Positions 9,478-18,758 of a stretch of 64,000 nucleotides of DNA are shown piece by piece. Source of the DNA: Nocardioides alcanivorans (GTDB lineage Bacteria; Actinomycetota; Actinomycetes; Propionibacteriales; Nocardioidaceae); assembly GCF_021555175.1 (NCBI RefSeq), contig NZ_JAKGRW010000011.1, forward strand, positions 1 through 64,000. The letters run 5' to 3'. Both the position numbers and the translations under genes were made by a program. A model generated the notes under the pieces. It was not told the DNA's origin, ran no database searches, and saw nothing but the letters and a program-made list of their open reading frames with translations. Within the stretch, counting starts at the first letter, position 1. Each line of letters begins with the position of its first letter.

Positions 9478-9506
9478 TCCCGACCCGTGAGGAACTGAAC
9501 GCACCC

Positions 9507-10354
9507 ATGGCAGCCACCAACACCCCGGCCACCAACACCACCGCACTCCTCCTCGACGCCGCCGCCCGCGGGCTGGAGGTGCACGACCTGGGCCGCACCC
9601 TGACGGTCGGGATGCCCCAGTCGCCCAATCACCCGGCGTACTGGCACGCGATGCCGCGCCGCCATGGCGACATGGTCCGCCCCGACGGCGGGTCCGCGGC
9701 CAACGACATGATCTCGATGGGCACCCACGTCGGCACCCACGTCGATGCGCTGGCGCACGTCTCGCAGGATGGCAAGCTGCACGGCGGGACCGACGCCGAG
9801 GCGGCGCAGGTCGGTGGGAAGTTCGTCGATCACGGCGCGCACACGATCGCGCCGATGGTACGTCGCGGGGTGCTGCTCGACGTGCCCGGAGCGCTGGGCG
9901 TCGGTCGCCTCGAGCCCGGCGAGGAGATCACGGTCGCCGCCCTCGAGCGGACCCTCGCCGAGCAGGACACCGAGATCCGCGAGGGTGACGTCGTGCTGGT
10001 GCGCACCGGCTGGGGACAACACTTCGACAACGGTGACGGCGACACCTACCGCGGCCTGTCGACCGGGGTGCCGGGCGTCTCGGCCCCCGGCGCCACCTTC
10101 CTGGCCGACTTCGGCATCCACGCCACCGGCGCCGACACGATCGCCTACGAGCAGCTCAAGCCGGGTGCCGGTCACGGGCTGCTCCCGGCCCACCGGGTCC
10201 TGCTCGTCGAGCGCGGCATCTACATCATCGAGGCGATGGACCTCGAGGGCCTGGCGGCTGCCGGCGTCCACGAGTTCCTCTTCGTGATGAGCCCGCTCAA
10301 GTTCTTCGGCGCCACCGGCTCCCGGTCCGCCCGTTGGCGGTGGTCGGAGCATGA
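9507..10354 (+). CDS. Cyclase-family hydrolase (kynurenine-formamidase-like), C-terminal frameshift
   Basis: Metal-dependent hydrolase of about 281 residues. The metal-binding phrase GTHVGTHVDALAHV (HxGTHxDxxxH type) is intact, and LVRTGWGQHF and HRVLLVERGIYIIE follow. One C is missing near 10321; restored, the end reads GSPVRPLAVVGA and stops at 10354, overlapping the next ATG. Family members cleave formamides, amides or lactones; within this operon, opening or deamidation of an imide- or lactam-derived acid would fit (inference). Confidence 0.8.
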
Positions 10355-11840
10355 GCGCCTGGTCCCCCGCCGCCGATGCCCAGCTCGCGGGCAACCCGAC
10401 GTACACACCTGACGGTGGCCCCACGCTGTCCCAGCAGCTGGCGTCGTTCGCAGCGCACTGCGCAGCCGAGGGCGTGCCCGACGACGTCGTGCGTTCGGTC
10501 AGCCAACGCACCCTCGACGTGCTCGGCCTCTGCGTGGCCGCCCACCGGCTGCCGACCAGCGCCGCAGCCATCGGACACGTGCTCGACCAGGGCGGGCACC
10601 CGCAGGCGACCGTGGTCGGCGAGGGGACGTTGGTCAGCGCTGCCCAGGCAGCGTTCGCCAATGGCGTGCTGGCGCACTCCCTCGACTACGACGACACCCA
10701 CCTGCCGTCGGTACTGCACCCCAGCGCCAGCGTGGTTCCCGCAGCTCTGGCCGCGGCCGAGCATGCCGGCGCGTCGGGCGAGCTCACCGTCCGTGCGATC
10801 GCCGTCGGCCTCGAAGTCGCGGTGCGGCTGGGCATGGCCGGCTACGACGCCGACCTCGGCAACTCGGTCTTCTTCGAGCACGGGCAGCACGCCACGTCGA
10901 TCACCGGCGCGATGGGCGCTGCCGTCGCCGCTGCCATGGCCTACGGCCTCGACGAGCAGGGCATCGCCGATGCCCTGGGCCTCACCGCGTCCATGGCCTC
11001 CGGCGTCATCGAGGCCAACCGCACCGGCGGCACCGTCAAGCGGCTGCACTGCGGCCTGGCTGCGCAGGCGGGTGTCACCGCCGCCCAGCTGGTGCGGCGC
11101 GGCTTCACGGGTCCGCCGACGGTGCTCGAGGGCCGCTTCGGGTTCTTCGAGGCCTGGCTCCACGGCCAGTTCTTCCCCACTGCCGTGACCGACGGACTCG
11201 GCACCGAGTGGTCGGTGCCCGGGATCTTCTTCAAGCCCTACCCCGCCAACCACTTCACGCACACCACGGTCGACGCCGGGCGAGCCTTCCGGGAGCGCGG
11301 GGTCACCCCTCCGACGTGGCCCGGGTGGTCGTGGGGGTGGCCACCTCCACGGTGCGCACCATCGGCGAGCCCCTCGAGGTGAAGCGCAGCCCCGAGACCG
11401 GTTACCAGGCCCAGTTCTCCGGTCCCTACGCGTTTGCCGCCGGCCTGTTCGGCGGGGGCGGGCTGGGCACCGCACTCGACGACTACTCCGACGAACTCGC
11501 CCGGGACCCGGCCCGCCGGGCGCTGATGGCCAAGGTCGACGTGGTCGGCGACGAGCGGTGCAGCGCGATCTATCCCTTCCAGTTCCCGGCCGTGGTCACC
11601 GTGACCACCACCTCCGGCGAGGTGCTGGTCGAGGAGGTGCTGGCCAACCGCGGCGGCCCCGCCCGGCCGCTCTCCGACGAGGAGCTGGCCACCAAGTTCC
11701 GCGACAACGTCGCCGGGCGGCTGCCCGACGACGCTGCCGCAAAGGTGCGTGACGACGTACTCGCCCTGCAGCACGCCACCGACCTCACGTCGGTCCTTGA
11801 ACCACTCTCCACCACCTTCCAGCGAGGAGCAGCCCAGTGA
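10351..11840 (+). CDS. MmgE/PrpD-family protein (2-methylcitrate dehydratase-like), frame-broken
   Basis: About 496 residues after one C is restored near 11310 (RERGVTPSDVARVVVGV). MmgE/PrpD features: LGLCVAAHRLPTS, DYDDTHLPSVLHPSASVVPAALA, EANRTGGTVKRLHCGLAAQAG and KPYPANHFTH. The family dehydrates or isomerises tricarboxylates and substituted dicarboxylates (PrpD, itaconate decarboxylase). Overlaps the cyclase (ATGA) and the hydantoinase (GTGA). I infer action on an alkyl-substituted C4-C6 dicarboxylate in this pathway. Confidence 0.82.
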
Positions 11841-13309
11841 GTGAACTCGACCTGATCATCACCAACGTCTCGGTCGTCGTCGACGGCGAGAGCGAGCCGC
11901 AGTCGGTCGACATCGGCATCGTGGACGGAAGGTTCGTCCGGATCGAGGCCGGCCTCGATCCGGCGCTCGCCGTCGAGGTCGTGGACGGCGGCGGCAAGGT
12001 CGCCTTCCCCGGCGTCGTCGACGCGCACCAGCACTGGGGCATCTACAACCCGCTGCCGGAAGACGTGCGTACCGAGTCCCGCGCCTCTGCCCAAGGCGGT
12101 GTCACCACCTCGCTGTCCTACATGCGCAGCGGGCAGTACTACCTCAACAAGGGCGGCCCGTATGCCGACTTCTTCCCCGAGGTGCTCGCGTTGAGCGACG
12201 GCAATGCGCTGATCGACTACGCCTACCACCTGGCGCCGATGAGCAAGGAGCAGATCGGCGAGATCCCCGCGCTCGTCAGCGAGCACGGAGTGACCTCGTT
12301 CAAGGTCTTCATGTTCTACGGCAGCCACGGACTGCACGGACGCAGTGACGACCAGTCGGCGTTCCTCATGACGCCGCCCGGTGAGCGCTACGACTACGCG
12401 CACTTCGAGTTCGTGATGCGTGGCGTCCAGAAGGCACGCGAGGCGCACCCCGAGCTCGCCGACCAGATCTCGCTGTCGCTGCACTGCGAGACCGCCGAGA
12501 TCATGTCGGCCTACACCAAGCTGGTCGAGGAGGAGGGCTCCCTGACCGGGCTGCCGGCCTACTCCGCCTCGCGGCCGCCACACTCCGAGGGCCTGGCCGT
12601 GACCATCGCCTCCTACCTCGCCCACGAGACCCAGCTGCCGACGATCAACCTGCTGCACCTGACCTCGCGCAAGGCCGTCGAGGCCGCGCTGACGATGGCT
12701 GCGGCGTTCCCACACATCGACTTCCGTCGTGAGGTCACCGTGGGCCACCTGCTCGCGGACTGCGACACCGCGCACGGCGTCGGCGGCAAGGTCAATCCCC
12801 CGCTGCGCCCGCGCGAGGACGTCGAGGCACTGTGGGGCTTCCTGCTCGACGGCAAGATCGACTGGGTCGTCTCCGACCACGCCTGCTGCAAGGAGGAGCT
12901 GAAGTTCGGCGAGCCCAAGGAGGACGTGTTCCTCGCGAAGTCCGGCTTCGGTGGCGCCGAGTACCTGCTGGCCGGCATGGTCAGCGAGGGCCGCAAGCGC
13001 GGCCTGTCCTTCGCCCGCATCGCCGAGCTCACGGCGACCAACCCGGCGCAGCGCTACGGCCTGGGCGGGCGCAAGGGTGCGATCAGGATCGGCCTCGACG
13101 CCGACATCGCCCTCGTCGACACCGACCACACTTGGACGGTGCGTGCCGCGGAGTCCGAGTCGACGCAGGAGTACACGCCGTTCGAGGGCGCCGAGCTGAC
13201 CGCCAAGGTCACCGACACCTTCCTGCGGGGCAAGCAGATCATGACCGACGGCAAGGTCACCACCGACGAGCCCGGTGGCCTCTACCTCAACCGATCCGGC
13301 GTCAGCTGA
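11837..13309 (+). CDS. Hydantoinase / dihydropyrimidinase-type cyclic amidohydrolase (possible imidase)
   Basis: 490-residue binuclear-zinc amidohydrolase with all ligands in place: DAHQH (H64, H66), a lysine for carbamylation in SFKVFMF (K156), H216 in LHCETAE, H274 in LLHLTS and D347 in VSDHACC. Hydrolyses cyclic amides: hydantoins, dihydropyrimidines, allantoin or imides. GTG start overlaps the PrpD stop. The neighbours (cyclase-type hydrolase, CoA-transferase) and, elsewhere in the regulon, an isochorismatase-type amidase and a maleate isomerase, make a substituted maleimide or lactam a better guess than a pyrimidine (inference). Confidence 0.82.
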   Translation: MSELDLIITNVSVVVDGESEPQSVDIGIVDGRFVRIEAGLDPALAVEVVDGGGKVAFPGVVDAHQHWGIYNPLPEDVRTESRASAQGGVTTSLSYMRSGQYYLNKGGPYADFFPEVLALSDGNALIDYAYHLAPMSKEQIGEIPALVSEHGVTSFKVFMFYGSHGLHGRSDDQSAFLMTPPGERYDYAHFEFVMRGVQKAREAHPELADQISLSLHCETAEIMSAYTKLVEEEGSLTGLPAYSASRPPHSEGLAVTIASYLAHETQLPTINLLHLTSRKAVEAALTMAAAFPHIDFRREVTVGHLLADCDTAHGVGGKVNPPLRPREDVEALWGFLLDGKIDWVVSDHACCKEELKFGEPKEDVFLAKSGFGGAEYLLAGMVSEGRKRGLSFARIAELTATNPAQRYGLGGRKGAIRIGLDADIALVDTDHTWTVRAAESESTQEYTPFEGAELTAKVTDTFLRGKQIMTDGKVTTDEPGGLYLNRSGVS

Positions 13310-13329
13310 GGTAACCGGCGCGGCAGCAG

Positions 13330-13376
13330 GACAGCGGCAGTCTGGTGTCTCTGAGTGACACCAGACTGCCGCTGTC
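13330..13376. terminator. Bidirectional hairpin terminator
   Basis: Two perfect 20-base arms (13330-13349 and 13357-13376, beginning GACAGCGGCAG) around a 7-base loop, with TTT after the right arm. It lies between the convergent hydantoinase and VOC genes and would stop transcription from both sides. Confidence 0.9.
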
Positions 13377-13387
13377 TTTGGTGGGAG

Positions 13388-14314
13388 CTACTTCCGCTCC
13401 ACCACCAGGTGCGGGGAGCCGAAGGGCGCGTTGACGGTCGCCGCGCGCGTCAACCCGTACGGCGGGAAGTCGAGGTCCACGGTCGCCGCGCCCGCCGCGG
13501 TGACCACATCGTCCAGGTCGTCGGTGAGCACGGCGAGGCCCAGCAACCCACGGCGCGGTGCAACGCTGCGGCCGGCCAACGAGCCACCGGCATCGGTGGC
13601 CAGGCCGTAGTCGACGATGTTGACATAGGTCTGCTGCCGGCTCGGTCCGACGGTCACCGACCGCACTCGGAGCTCCTCCTCCACACCCATGAGGGCCGAG
13701 AACGAAGCGTCGACGAAGTCGTACTCGTAGACGACCTCCCAGCCGAAGGTCTCGCGATACCAGTCCACCGTGGGCGCGGCGTCGGTGAGCGGAAGCGAGA
13801 TGCTGATCGGCTCGCTCGCGATCCGGTCCCGCACCTCGGCGAAGTCGGTGAAGAAGCCGGCGTCGCCGTGCAGGAACGCGGTCACGACGTTGTCGGCACC
13901 CGTGTGGTGGGCCTCCTTGAAGGCCCCCTCGTTCGTCTCGTACGACGCCTCTTCGGTGTGCATCGCGAAGCCTGCGGCCGCCGCGTGATCGAGCGCCGCA
14001 GCAAAGTCGGGAACGTAGAAGTCGATGACCCGGAAGGCGTCACGGAGGATCCGGCCATCGGCGTCCCGCACCGGCTGCTGGGCCACGGGCGAGTCGGCGT
14101 CGAAGCGGACCAGCACCGCCCCCGTTTCGACGCCGGGCGTCTGCAGGGCGACCAGCTCGACGGGGCACTCGGTGCCGAAGAGGTGTCGGGCCTGCTCGGC
14201 GCCCAGGGAGGCGCCGCCAGTCACCTCCATGCCGAAGACATCGACCAGGAGGCGCTCGTGCTGGGCAATCTGCGCAGTGGAGATCAGCGGACCGTAGATC
14301 CTGGAACCCGTCAT
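13388..14314 (-). CDS. VOC-superfamily protein with two glyoxalase/dioxygenase-like domains
   Basis: 308 residues starting MTGSRIYGPLISTAQ at 14314. Two VOC-type halves: LISTAQIAQHERLLVDVFGMEV in the first and ISLPLTDAAPTVDWYRETFGWEVV in the second, each with the expected beta-alpha-beta-beta-beta rhythm. The family binds a metal and includes glyoxalases, epimerases and extradiol dioxygenases; I cannot fix the reaction, since metal ligands are not obvious in the usual places. The start codon directly abuts regulon motif 2, so the message is leaderless. Confidence 0.72.
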   Translation of the reverse strand: MTGSRIYGPLISTAQIAQHERLLVDVFGMEVTGGASLGAEQARHLFGTECPVELVALQTPGVETGAVLVRFDADSPVAQQPVRDADGRILRDAFRVIDFYVPDFAAALDHAAAAGFAMHTEEASYETNEGAFKEAHHTGADNVVTAFLHGDAGFFTDFAEVRDRIASEPISISLPLTDAAPTVDWYRETFGWEVVYEYDFVDASFSALMGVEEELRVRSVTVGPSRQQTYVNIVDYGLATDAGGSLAGRSVAPRRGLLGLAVLTDDLDDVVTAAGAATVDLDFPPYGLTRAATVNAPFGSPHLVVERK

Positions 14315-14331
14315 GTATATATTATATCTAC
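14315..14331. promoter_or_regulatory. AT-rich regulon motif, site 2: overlapping divergent leaderless promoters
   Basis: The whole gap between two divergent ATGs is 17 bases. On the minus strand TATAAT sits exactly 12 to 7 bases before the VOC start; on the plus strand TATTAT sits 12 to 7 bases before the reductase start. Both are ideal -10 positions for leaderless transcripts and they share the same bases. Core (minus strand) ATAATATAT at 14317-14325, one mismatch from the consensus. Confidence 0.8.
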
Positions 14332-15351
14332 ATGACATCTTTGCTTGGAATGACCTCCCGGGCCGTCGCCGTCGCACGCACACCCGATGGTGCGCCGTCC
14401 GCCGACGACTTCGAGGTCGTCGAGCTGGACCTTCCCGCACCGTCCGACGGTGAGGTGGTGGTCCAGGTCGAGGCGCTGTCGCTCGACCCCTACCTGCGCT
14501 CGCTGCTCGATGTCGGGCACCTCGGCGAGCCCGCCGTCGGCATCGGCCAGACCCTGCCCGGCCGGGGCGTCGGCACGGTGGTCGAGAGTTCCTCCCCGGC
14601 CTGGCGATCGGCACGCGAGTCATCGCCGACGTCGGGTGGCGCGAGCACGTCGTACTCCCGGCGACGCAGGCGCAGCCGGTCACCGTGCCCCCGGGCGTAG
14701 CGACCTCTGCCGTCCTCGGCGTGCTCGGCATGCCCGGCCTCACGGCGTACGCCGCCCACACCCGCCACCTGCAGCCGGAGGCGGGCGACACCGTCGTGAT
14801 CGGCTCGGCCACCGGTGGCGTCGGCTCCTCGCCGGCCAGCTCGCCAGGCTCGCCGGCGCTCGGACCGTGGCGCTCGTCGGCGACCGGGCGAAGGGTGAGA
14901 TCGCCACCTCGCTCGGCTACGACACAGTGGTGGTGCGCACCGCTCCCGATTGGGTCGAGCAACTGCGGGCGGCCGCGCCCGAGCGGATCGACGGTTACCT
15001 GCACATGGGCGACCAGGCAGTGCTCGACGGCGTCATGGAGCACCTGGCGATCGGCGCACGCGTCTCGCTGATCGGCCTGATCGACCAGAGCAACGGCGCT
15101 CCCCGACCCGGCTCCGCGCCGGAGCATTGATGGCGGCTCGCGCGACGGCCCACGGCATGGTCGTCTACGACCACCAGGACCTCGCCGCCGAGCACGTCAG
15201 TCGCGTGGCCCCGTTGCTGGCGGACGGCCGCATCCACGCACCCGAGGACCGCTACGACGGTCTCGAACTGGCCGGCGAAGCCTTCGCCGCACTCATGTCT
15301 GGCCGCAACCGCGGCAAGGTGATCGTCCAGGTCTCCCAGGAGGAGCAGTGA
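14332..15351 (+). CDS. MDR-family NADP-dependent oxidoreductase (2-alkenal / quinone reductase type), frame-broken
   Basis: Four reading-frame pieces join into one zinc-free medium-chain reductase: MTSRAVAVARTPDGAPSADD..EVEALSLDPYLRS, then AVLGVLGMPGLTAYAA, then GSATGGVGS..GQLARLAG (NADPH loop), then GYLHMGDQAVLDGVM and finally YDGLELAGEAFAALMSGRN. Breaks lie near 14600, 14835 and 15105. The LSLDPYLR and GLTAYAA phrases place it near the leukotriene B4 dehydrogenase / CurA group that reduces alpha,beta-unsaturated carbonyls. It is followed by an SDR with a GTGA overlap and driven from motif 2. Confidence 0.75.
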
Positions 15352-16151
15352 ACAACGTCGTCATCACCGGCAGCACCCAAGGGGTCGGCTTCGCACTGGC
15401 CCGCGAGTTCCGGCGCCGCGGCGCCGGCGTGGTCGTCACCGGCAGAAGACAGTCCAGCGTCGATGAGGCTGCCGAACGCCTGCGTCAGGAGCCCGGCTCC
15501 GGCACGGTCGTCGGCCGTACCGTCGACGTGAGCGACCCGGAGTCGCCCGTCGCCCTCTGGGAGGCGGCCATCGACGCCCTGGGCCACGTCGACATCTGGG
15601 TCAACAACGCCGGCTATGCGCACACCACCACGCCGATCGTCGACACCCCGACCGACGCCGTGCGCACGATGGTCGAGACCAACATGCTCGGCACCATCTT
15701 CGGGGCGCAGGCCGCCGTGCGCGGCATGAGCGCGCAAGGATCCGGCAAGGTCTTCAACGTGCTCGGCGGTGGCAGCGACGGCAAGGTCCGCCCCAACATG
15801 GGCGTGTACGGCTCCACCAAGCGCGGGCTCGACTTGTTCACTCGCGCGCTGGCCAAGGAGGTCGAAGGCACCGGGGTGAGCGTCGGCCAGGTCCGGCCGG
15901 GGATCCTGATCACCGAAGGATGGTTGCGCGAGGCCGCTGCCGACCCGGAGAGCGTGCGCTCGCAGCGCAGGATCCTCAACATCCTCACCGACCACGTCGA
16001 TGACGTTGCACCGGAGTTGGTGGCACGGATGCTGGCCAGCACGAAGAACGGCGACGAGATCGCCTGGTTGACCACCAGCCGGATCGCGCGGCGCTTCATG
16101 ACTCCCGGCATCAGCCGCAAGCGCGACGTCCTCGCCCGCTACGGCCTCTGA
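15348..16151 (+). CDS. SDR-family oxidoreductase
   Basis: 267 residues, GTG start overlapping the MDR stop. GSTQGVG cofactor loop with TGRR after strand 2 (NADP preference), NNAGYAH, a serine-poor GGGSDG stretch where the catalytic Ser usually lies, then YGSTKRG (YxxxK intact). The C-terminal half (ILNILTDHVDDVAPELVARMLAS, WLTTSRIARRFM, RKRDVLARYGL) is closely matched by the SDR at 36.3-37.1 kb, so the two are paralogues in the same regulon, probably handling related intermediates. Confidence 0.82.
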   Translation: MNNVVITGSTQGVGFALAREFRRRGAGVVVTGRRQSSVDEAAERLRQEPGSGTVVGRTVDVSDPESPVALWEAAIDALGHVDIWVNNAGYAHTTTPIVDTPTDAVRTMVETNMLGTIFGAQAAVRGMSAQGSGKVFNVLGGGSDGKVRPNMGVYGSTKRGLDLFTRALAKEVEGTGVSVGQVRPGILITEGWLREAAADPESVRSQRRILNILTDHVDDVAPELVARMLASTKNGDEIAWLTTSRIARRFMTPGISRKRDVLARYGL

Positions 16152-16206
16152 CTCTCACCCCTGCCCCGATCCCGTCGAGCCGGACCCTCCGCCGCCCCAC
16201 CCCGCC

Positions 16207-16725
16207 GTTGGTCGAGCTTGTCGAGACCCCTGCCGCACCCCCGCTGGTCGAGCTTGTCGAGACCCTGCCCCGGGCCGTGCCGTCCGGGGCAGCCTCCTCG
16301 CTGGGGCGGCGCGTCGTGCGCACGGCTCTTTGGGTGGGTTGCGTGGGGTGGGCGCCCGCCGCGGCCAAGCCCCTTGACGCTCCGTCGGCAACCCCGGACG
16401 TCCCACCCCGCCCCTGTACTCCGTTGGTCGGCCTGTACCCCGTTGGTCGGCCTGTACCCCGTTGGTCGGCCTGTACCCCGTTGGTCGGCCTGTACCCCGT
16501 TGGTCGGCCTGTACCCCGTTGGTCGAGCTTGTCGAGACCATGTACGCCTGTTGGGTCGACCTGTACGCCGTTGGTCGAGCCTGTCGAGACCTTTCCCCGC
16601 GGGTCAGAGGGGTCTCGACAGGCTCGACCACCGGCATCCTGTTCTCGAACCCACGCCATCCCCGCTGGTCGAGCTTGTCGAGACCACCCCGCCGCCCCAC
16701 CTCGTTGGTCGAGCCTGTCGAGACC
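16207..16725. repeat. Left block of GGTCGAGCTTGTCGAGACC-type repeats next to the HNH nuclease
   Basis: The 687-base gap between the SDR and the HNH gene holds no gene but at least seven copies of a 19-22-base element (GTTGGTCGAGCTTGTCGAGA plus CC; variant with GCC for GCT), at about 16207, 16243, 16518, 16569, 16662 and 16703, plus one in inverse orientation at 16609. The same element in the opposite orientation forms three copies on the other side of the nuclease (18509-18595). Confidence 0.85.
16423..16517. repeat. Five tandem copies of a 19-bp unit
   Basis: Unit GTTGGTCGGCCTGTACCCC starts at 16423, 16442, 16461, 16480 and 16499 without a break, then runs into a full GTTGGTCGAGCTTGTCGAGA element at 16518. 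The unit shares its first eight bases with that element, so the array looks like an expansion of a damaged copy. Confidence 0.95.
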
Positions 16726-16838
16726 TGCCTCCGGTGTGTGGGCGTGCCTGTGCCCCGGGAGAGCGTGTGTTCTCCCGGGGTGGGCGGGTGGTGCTTGTTT
16801 GGCAGGCGCTGCTTGTGACCTGTGCTGCTCAGCTGGGC

Positions 16839-18422
16839 TCAGCTGGTGTTGGTGGTGGTGGTGTCGAGGGTTCCCTGTGGGGTGACCAGCCAGGTCCTGC
16901 CGTGCTGGCTGGTCCAGATATAGGTTCCGTCCCTGGTCCGGCGGTAGCGCCAGTGGCCGTGGGTTTTCATCAGGTGGTGACGTCGACACAACGGCGCGAG
17001 GTTCTCGGGCCGGGTTTGTCCGGGTGGGCCACCCTCACCGGGTGGTTGGTAGGGGTCGATGTGGTCCAGATCGGCGTCCCAGCTGGAACGTTCACAGTTG
17101 GGATACACACAGTGTGGGTCACGGAGTCGGACGAGGGTGTCCATCCATTCGGGTGGATCGTGACGATCCACCGCATCGGTGCGGTTCAGGTCGACGACTG
17201 GGGTGATGGTCGCAAGGGAACCGTGGCGGGTGATCCAGTCTCGTAGCTGGGTGGTGAGGACCTGCCCCAACCGGTCGGTGGAGGTGATCCCGTCGCCGTC
17301 CAACCCCAACTCGTGGGGGTCGAGGCCCAACGCGAACAGGTCCGCGAGGTTGACGTGGGCCATCACCCGCAACCCACGACGGCGTCCGAACGGGCCCGGT
17401 GTCGTCACCAACCGACCCGGCTTCACCCCAATCACCAGCTCGCCCAGCACCGGGTTGCCCAGCACCGGCTCGCCACCCGCCGCCGCAACGGCGGAAGAGG
17501 TGCCGGTACCGGTGCTGCTGCCGGTGCCGCTCTCGCTGTCGCCGATACCCGCGTCGATACCGATGTCGGTGCTGTCGGTGCTGCTGTCGTCGTCGGTGAG
17601 GGTGGGGTAGGTGAGGGTGGGTTGTTCGGTGTCGTCGGTGAGCCGCCCGATCGCCTTCGCACGCCGCTGGTTCACGTCGTCGGTGTCACCGAGGCGCCGC
17701 ATGGCTTCGGCCTCGGAGTTGAGGAGATCCATGAACCGGGTGAGATCCAGCGAGTCGCCGACGGCTTGCAGCTCGGAGGTGCCGGCGATGCCGCCGGCTC
17801 CTTCTTCGTGTCCGGCGTGGGGGTGGTGCAGCCACACACCCCAATCCGCCTTCCCCTTCGCCGCGCTGGGGTCCTTCACCAGTTCGGGGTGGAACTTCGC
17901 GATCGCCATCGCCAACCACTTCTCAATCGTCGGCCACCCCGACAGGCCGGTCGCAGCGAGCTGCTCGTCGAACCACCGTGCAGCGGCGTACGACAACTTC
18001 CTCGTGAGTAGCGCGACACGGCGGGCGTTCCACCCCGGAACCTCCAGGGCCTCGACCTTCGCCCACAGCTGCGGCAACCGGTGCACCAGATCGAGGGCGT
18101 CGGCGACCAACGCGAACCCAGCAGCACGCGACATCCCACCTGATGCGGCGAGCTCCTCCACCGCGAACAACGCGACATCAGGAGTGCCGTCACCCGAGAT
18201 CCTGTCTTCACAGTCGGTGGGGAACAGGGTCTCGTCACCCACCACCGCCTTCGGCTTGTCCGGAGACGGCGGGTGCATGATCGCCCACTGATAAGCCAAA
18301 CGCAGCTTCTTGCGGACCATCTTCAACTCGACGACCCGGTCTTCGGCCAGGAAGCCGAGCAGCGTCCCGCCATCAAGGTCAGAGACCTCGTACGGCTGGT
18401 GCCGGGCGTCGATTTCGATCAT
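16839..18422 (-). CDS. DUF222 / HNH endonuclease (13E12 repeat family)
   Basis: 527 residues. The long N-terminal DUF222 region is followed by a low-complexity D/S/T/G linker (about 275-310) and a C-terminal HNH nuclease: CVYPNC, then DADLDHIDPY, then NLAPLCRRHHLMKTHGHW. Both cysteines and the HH pair are intact. This family is found in many copies in Mycobacterium and Nocardioides-type genomes and is often tied to repeats. Here the gene splits the regulon and is bracketed by short repeats facing opposite ways, which suggests a transposable or repeat-associated unit. It has no regulon motif. Confidence 0.88.
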   Translation of the reverse strand: MIEIDARHQPYEVSDLDGGTLLGFLAEDRVVELKMVRKKLRLAYQWAIMHPPSPDKPKAVVGDETLFPTDCEDRISGDGTPDVALFAVEELAASGGMSRAAGFALVADALDLVHRLPQLWAKVEALEVPGWNARRVALLTRKLSYAAARWFDEQLAATGLSGWPTIEKWLAMAIAKFHPELVKDPSAAKGKADWGVWLHHPHAGHEEGAGGIAGTSELQAVGDSLDLTRFMDLLNSEAEAMRRLGDTDDVNQRRAKAIGRLTDDTEQPTLTYPTLTDDDSSTDSTDIGIDAGIGDSESGTGSSTGTGTSSAVAAAGGEPVLGNPVLGELVIGVKPGRLVTTPGPFGRRRGLRVMAHVNLADLFALGLDPHELGLDGDGITSTDRLGQVLTTQLRDWITRHGSLATITPVVDLNRTDAVDRHDPPEWMDTLVRLRDPHCVYPNCERSSWDADLDHIDPYQPPGEGGPPGQTRPENLAPLCRRHHLMKTHGHWRYRRTRDGTYIWTSQHGRTWLVTPQGTLDTTTTNTS

Positions 18423-18508
18423 GGAACCAGTCCAACATTTGACTCCGACACAACCCGACGATCACGAACTCAACCTGTGGACAACCACCGGCCGCGCTGC
18501 CGGAACGA

Positions 18509-18595
18509 GGTCTCGACAAGCTCGACCAACGGCGGCGGGGTCTCGACAAGCTCGACCAACGGGGTAGGCGCGGGGTCTCGACAGGCTCGACCAAC
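18509..18595. repeat. Right block of GGTCTCGACAAGCTCGACC repeats
   Basis: Three copies of GGTCTCGACA(A/G)GCTCGACCAA at about 18509, 18539 and 18574. This is the reverse complement of the left-block element, so the HNH gene is bracketed by inverted copies. No gene is visible in 18423-18758 beyond these repeats and the terminator. Confidence 0.9.
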
Positions 18596-18655
18596 GAACC
18601 GGGCTCGACATCCGAGGGGTGGGGCGGGGTGGTCACGAGGGGCGCGACCACTCGG

Positions 18656-18689
18656 CAAGGGCCCCGGAGCTGTTGCTCCGGGGCCCTTG
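18656..18689. terminator. Strong hairpin terminator of the secreted-protein gene
   Basis: Perfect 15-base arms (CAAGGGCCCCGGAGC, loop TGTT, matching arm) just downstream of the minus-strand gene ending at 18759. Confidence 0.88.
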
Positions 18690-18758
18690 GCCTTGTCTCG
18701 CGTGCCGCCAGCGTCGATCAACGGCGCTTCGGGCTTGTCCCTCCCGAGGGGGTGGGTG

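Noticed and set aside
8269..9546. Minus-strand open frame across the CoA-transferase
   Set aside because: Shadow of a gene with complete family motifs on the other strand; no recognisable domain of its own.
11570..13129. Minus-strand open frame of about 519 codons
   Set aside because: Antisense to the hydantoinase, whose metal ligands are all in place; valine/aspartate/glycine-rich shadow product.
16423..16725. Possible CRISPR array
   Set aside because: The units are directly tandem without unique spacers, and the larger elements are irregularly spaced; no cas genes are near.
16839..18422. Intein or phage origin for the HNH gene
   Set aside because: DUF222 plus HNH layout is the chromosomal 13E12-type family; no phage structural genes or host-protein split seen.
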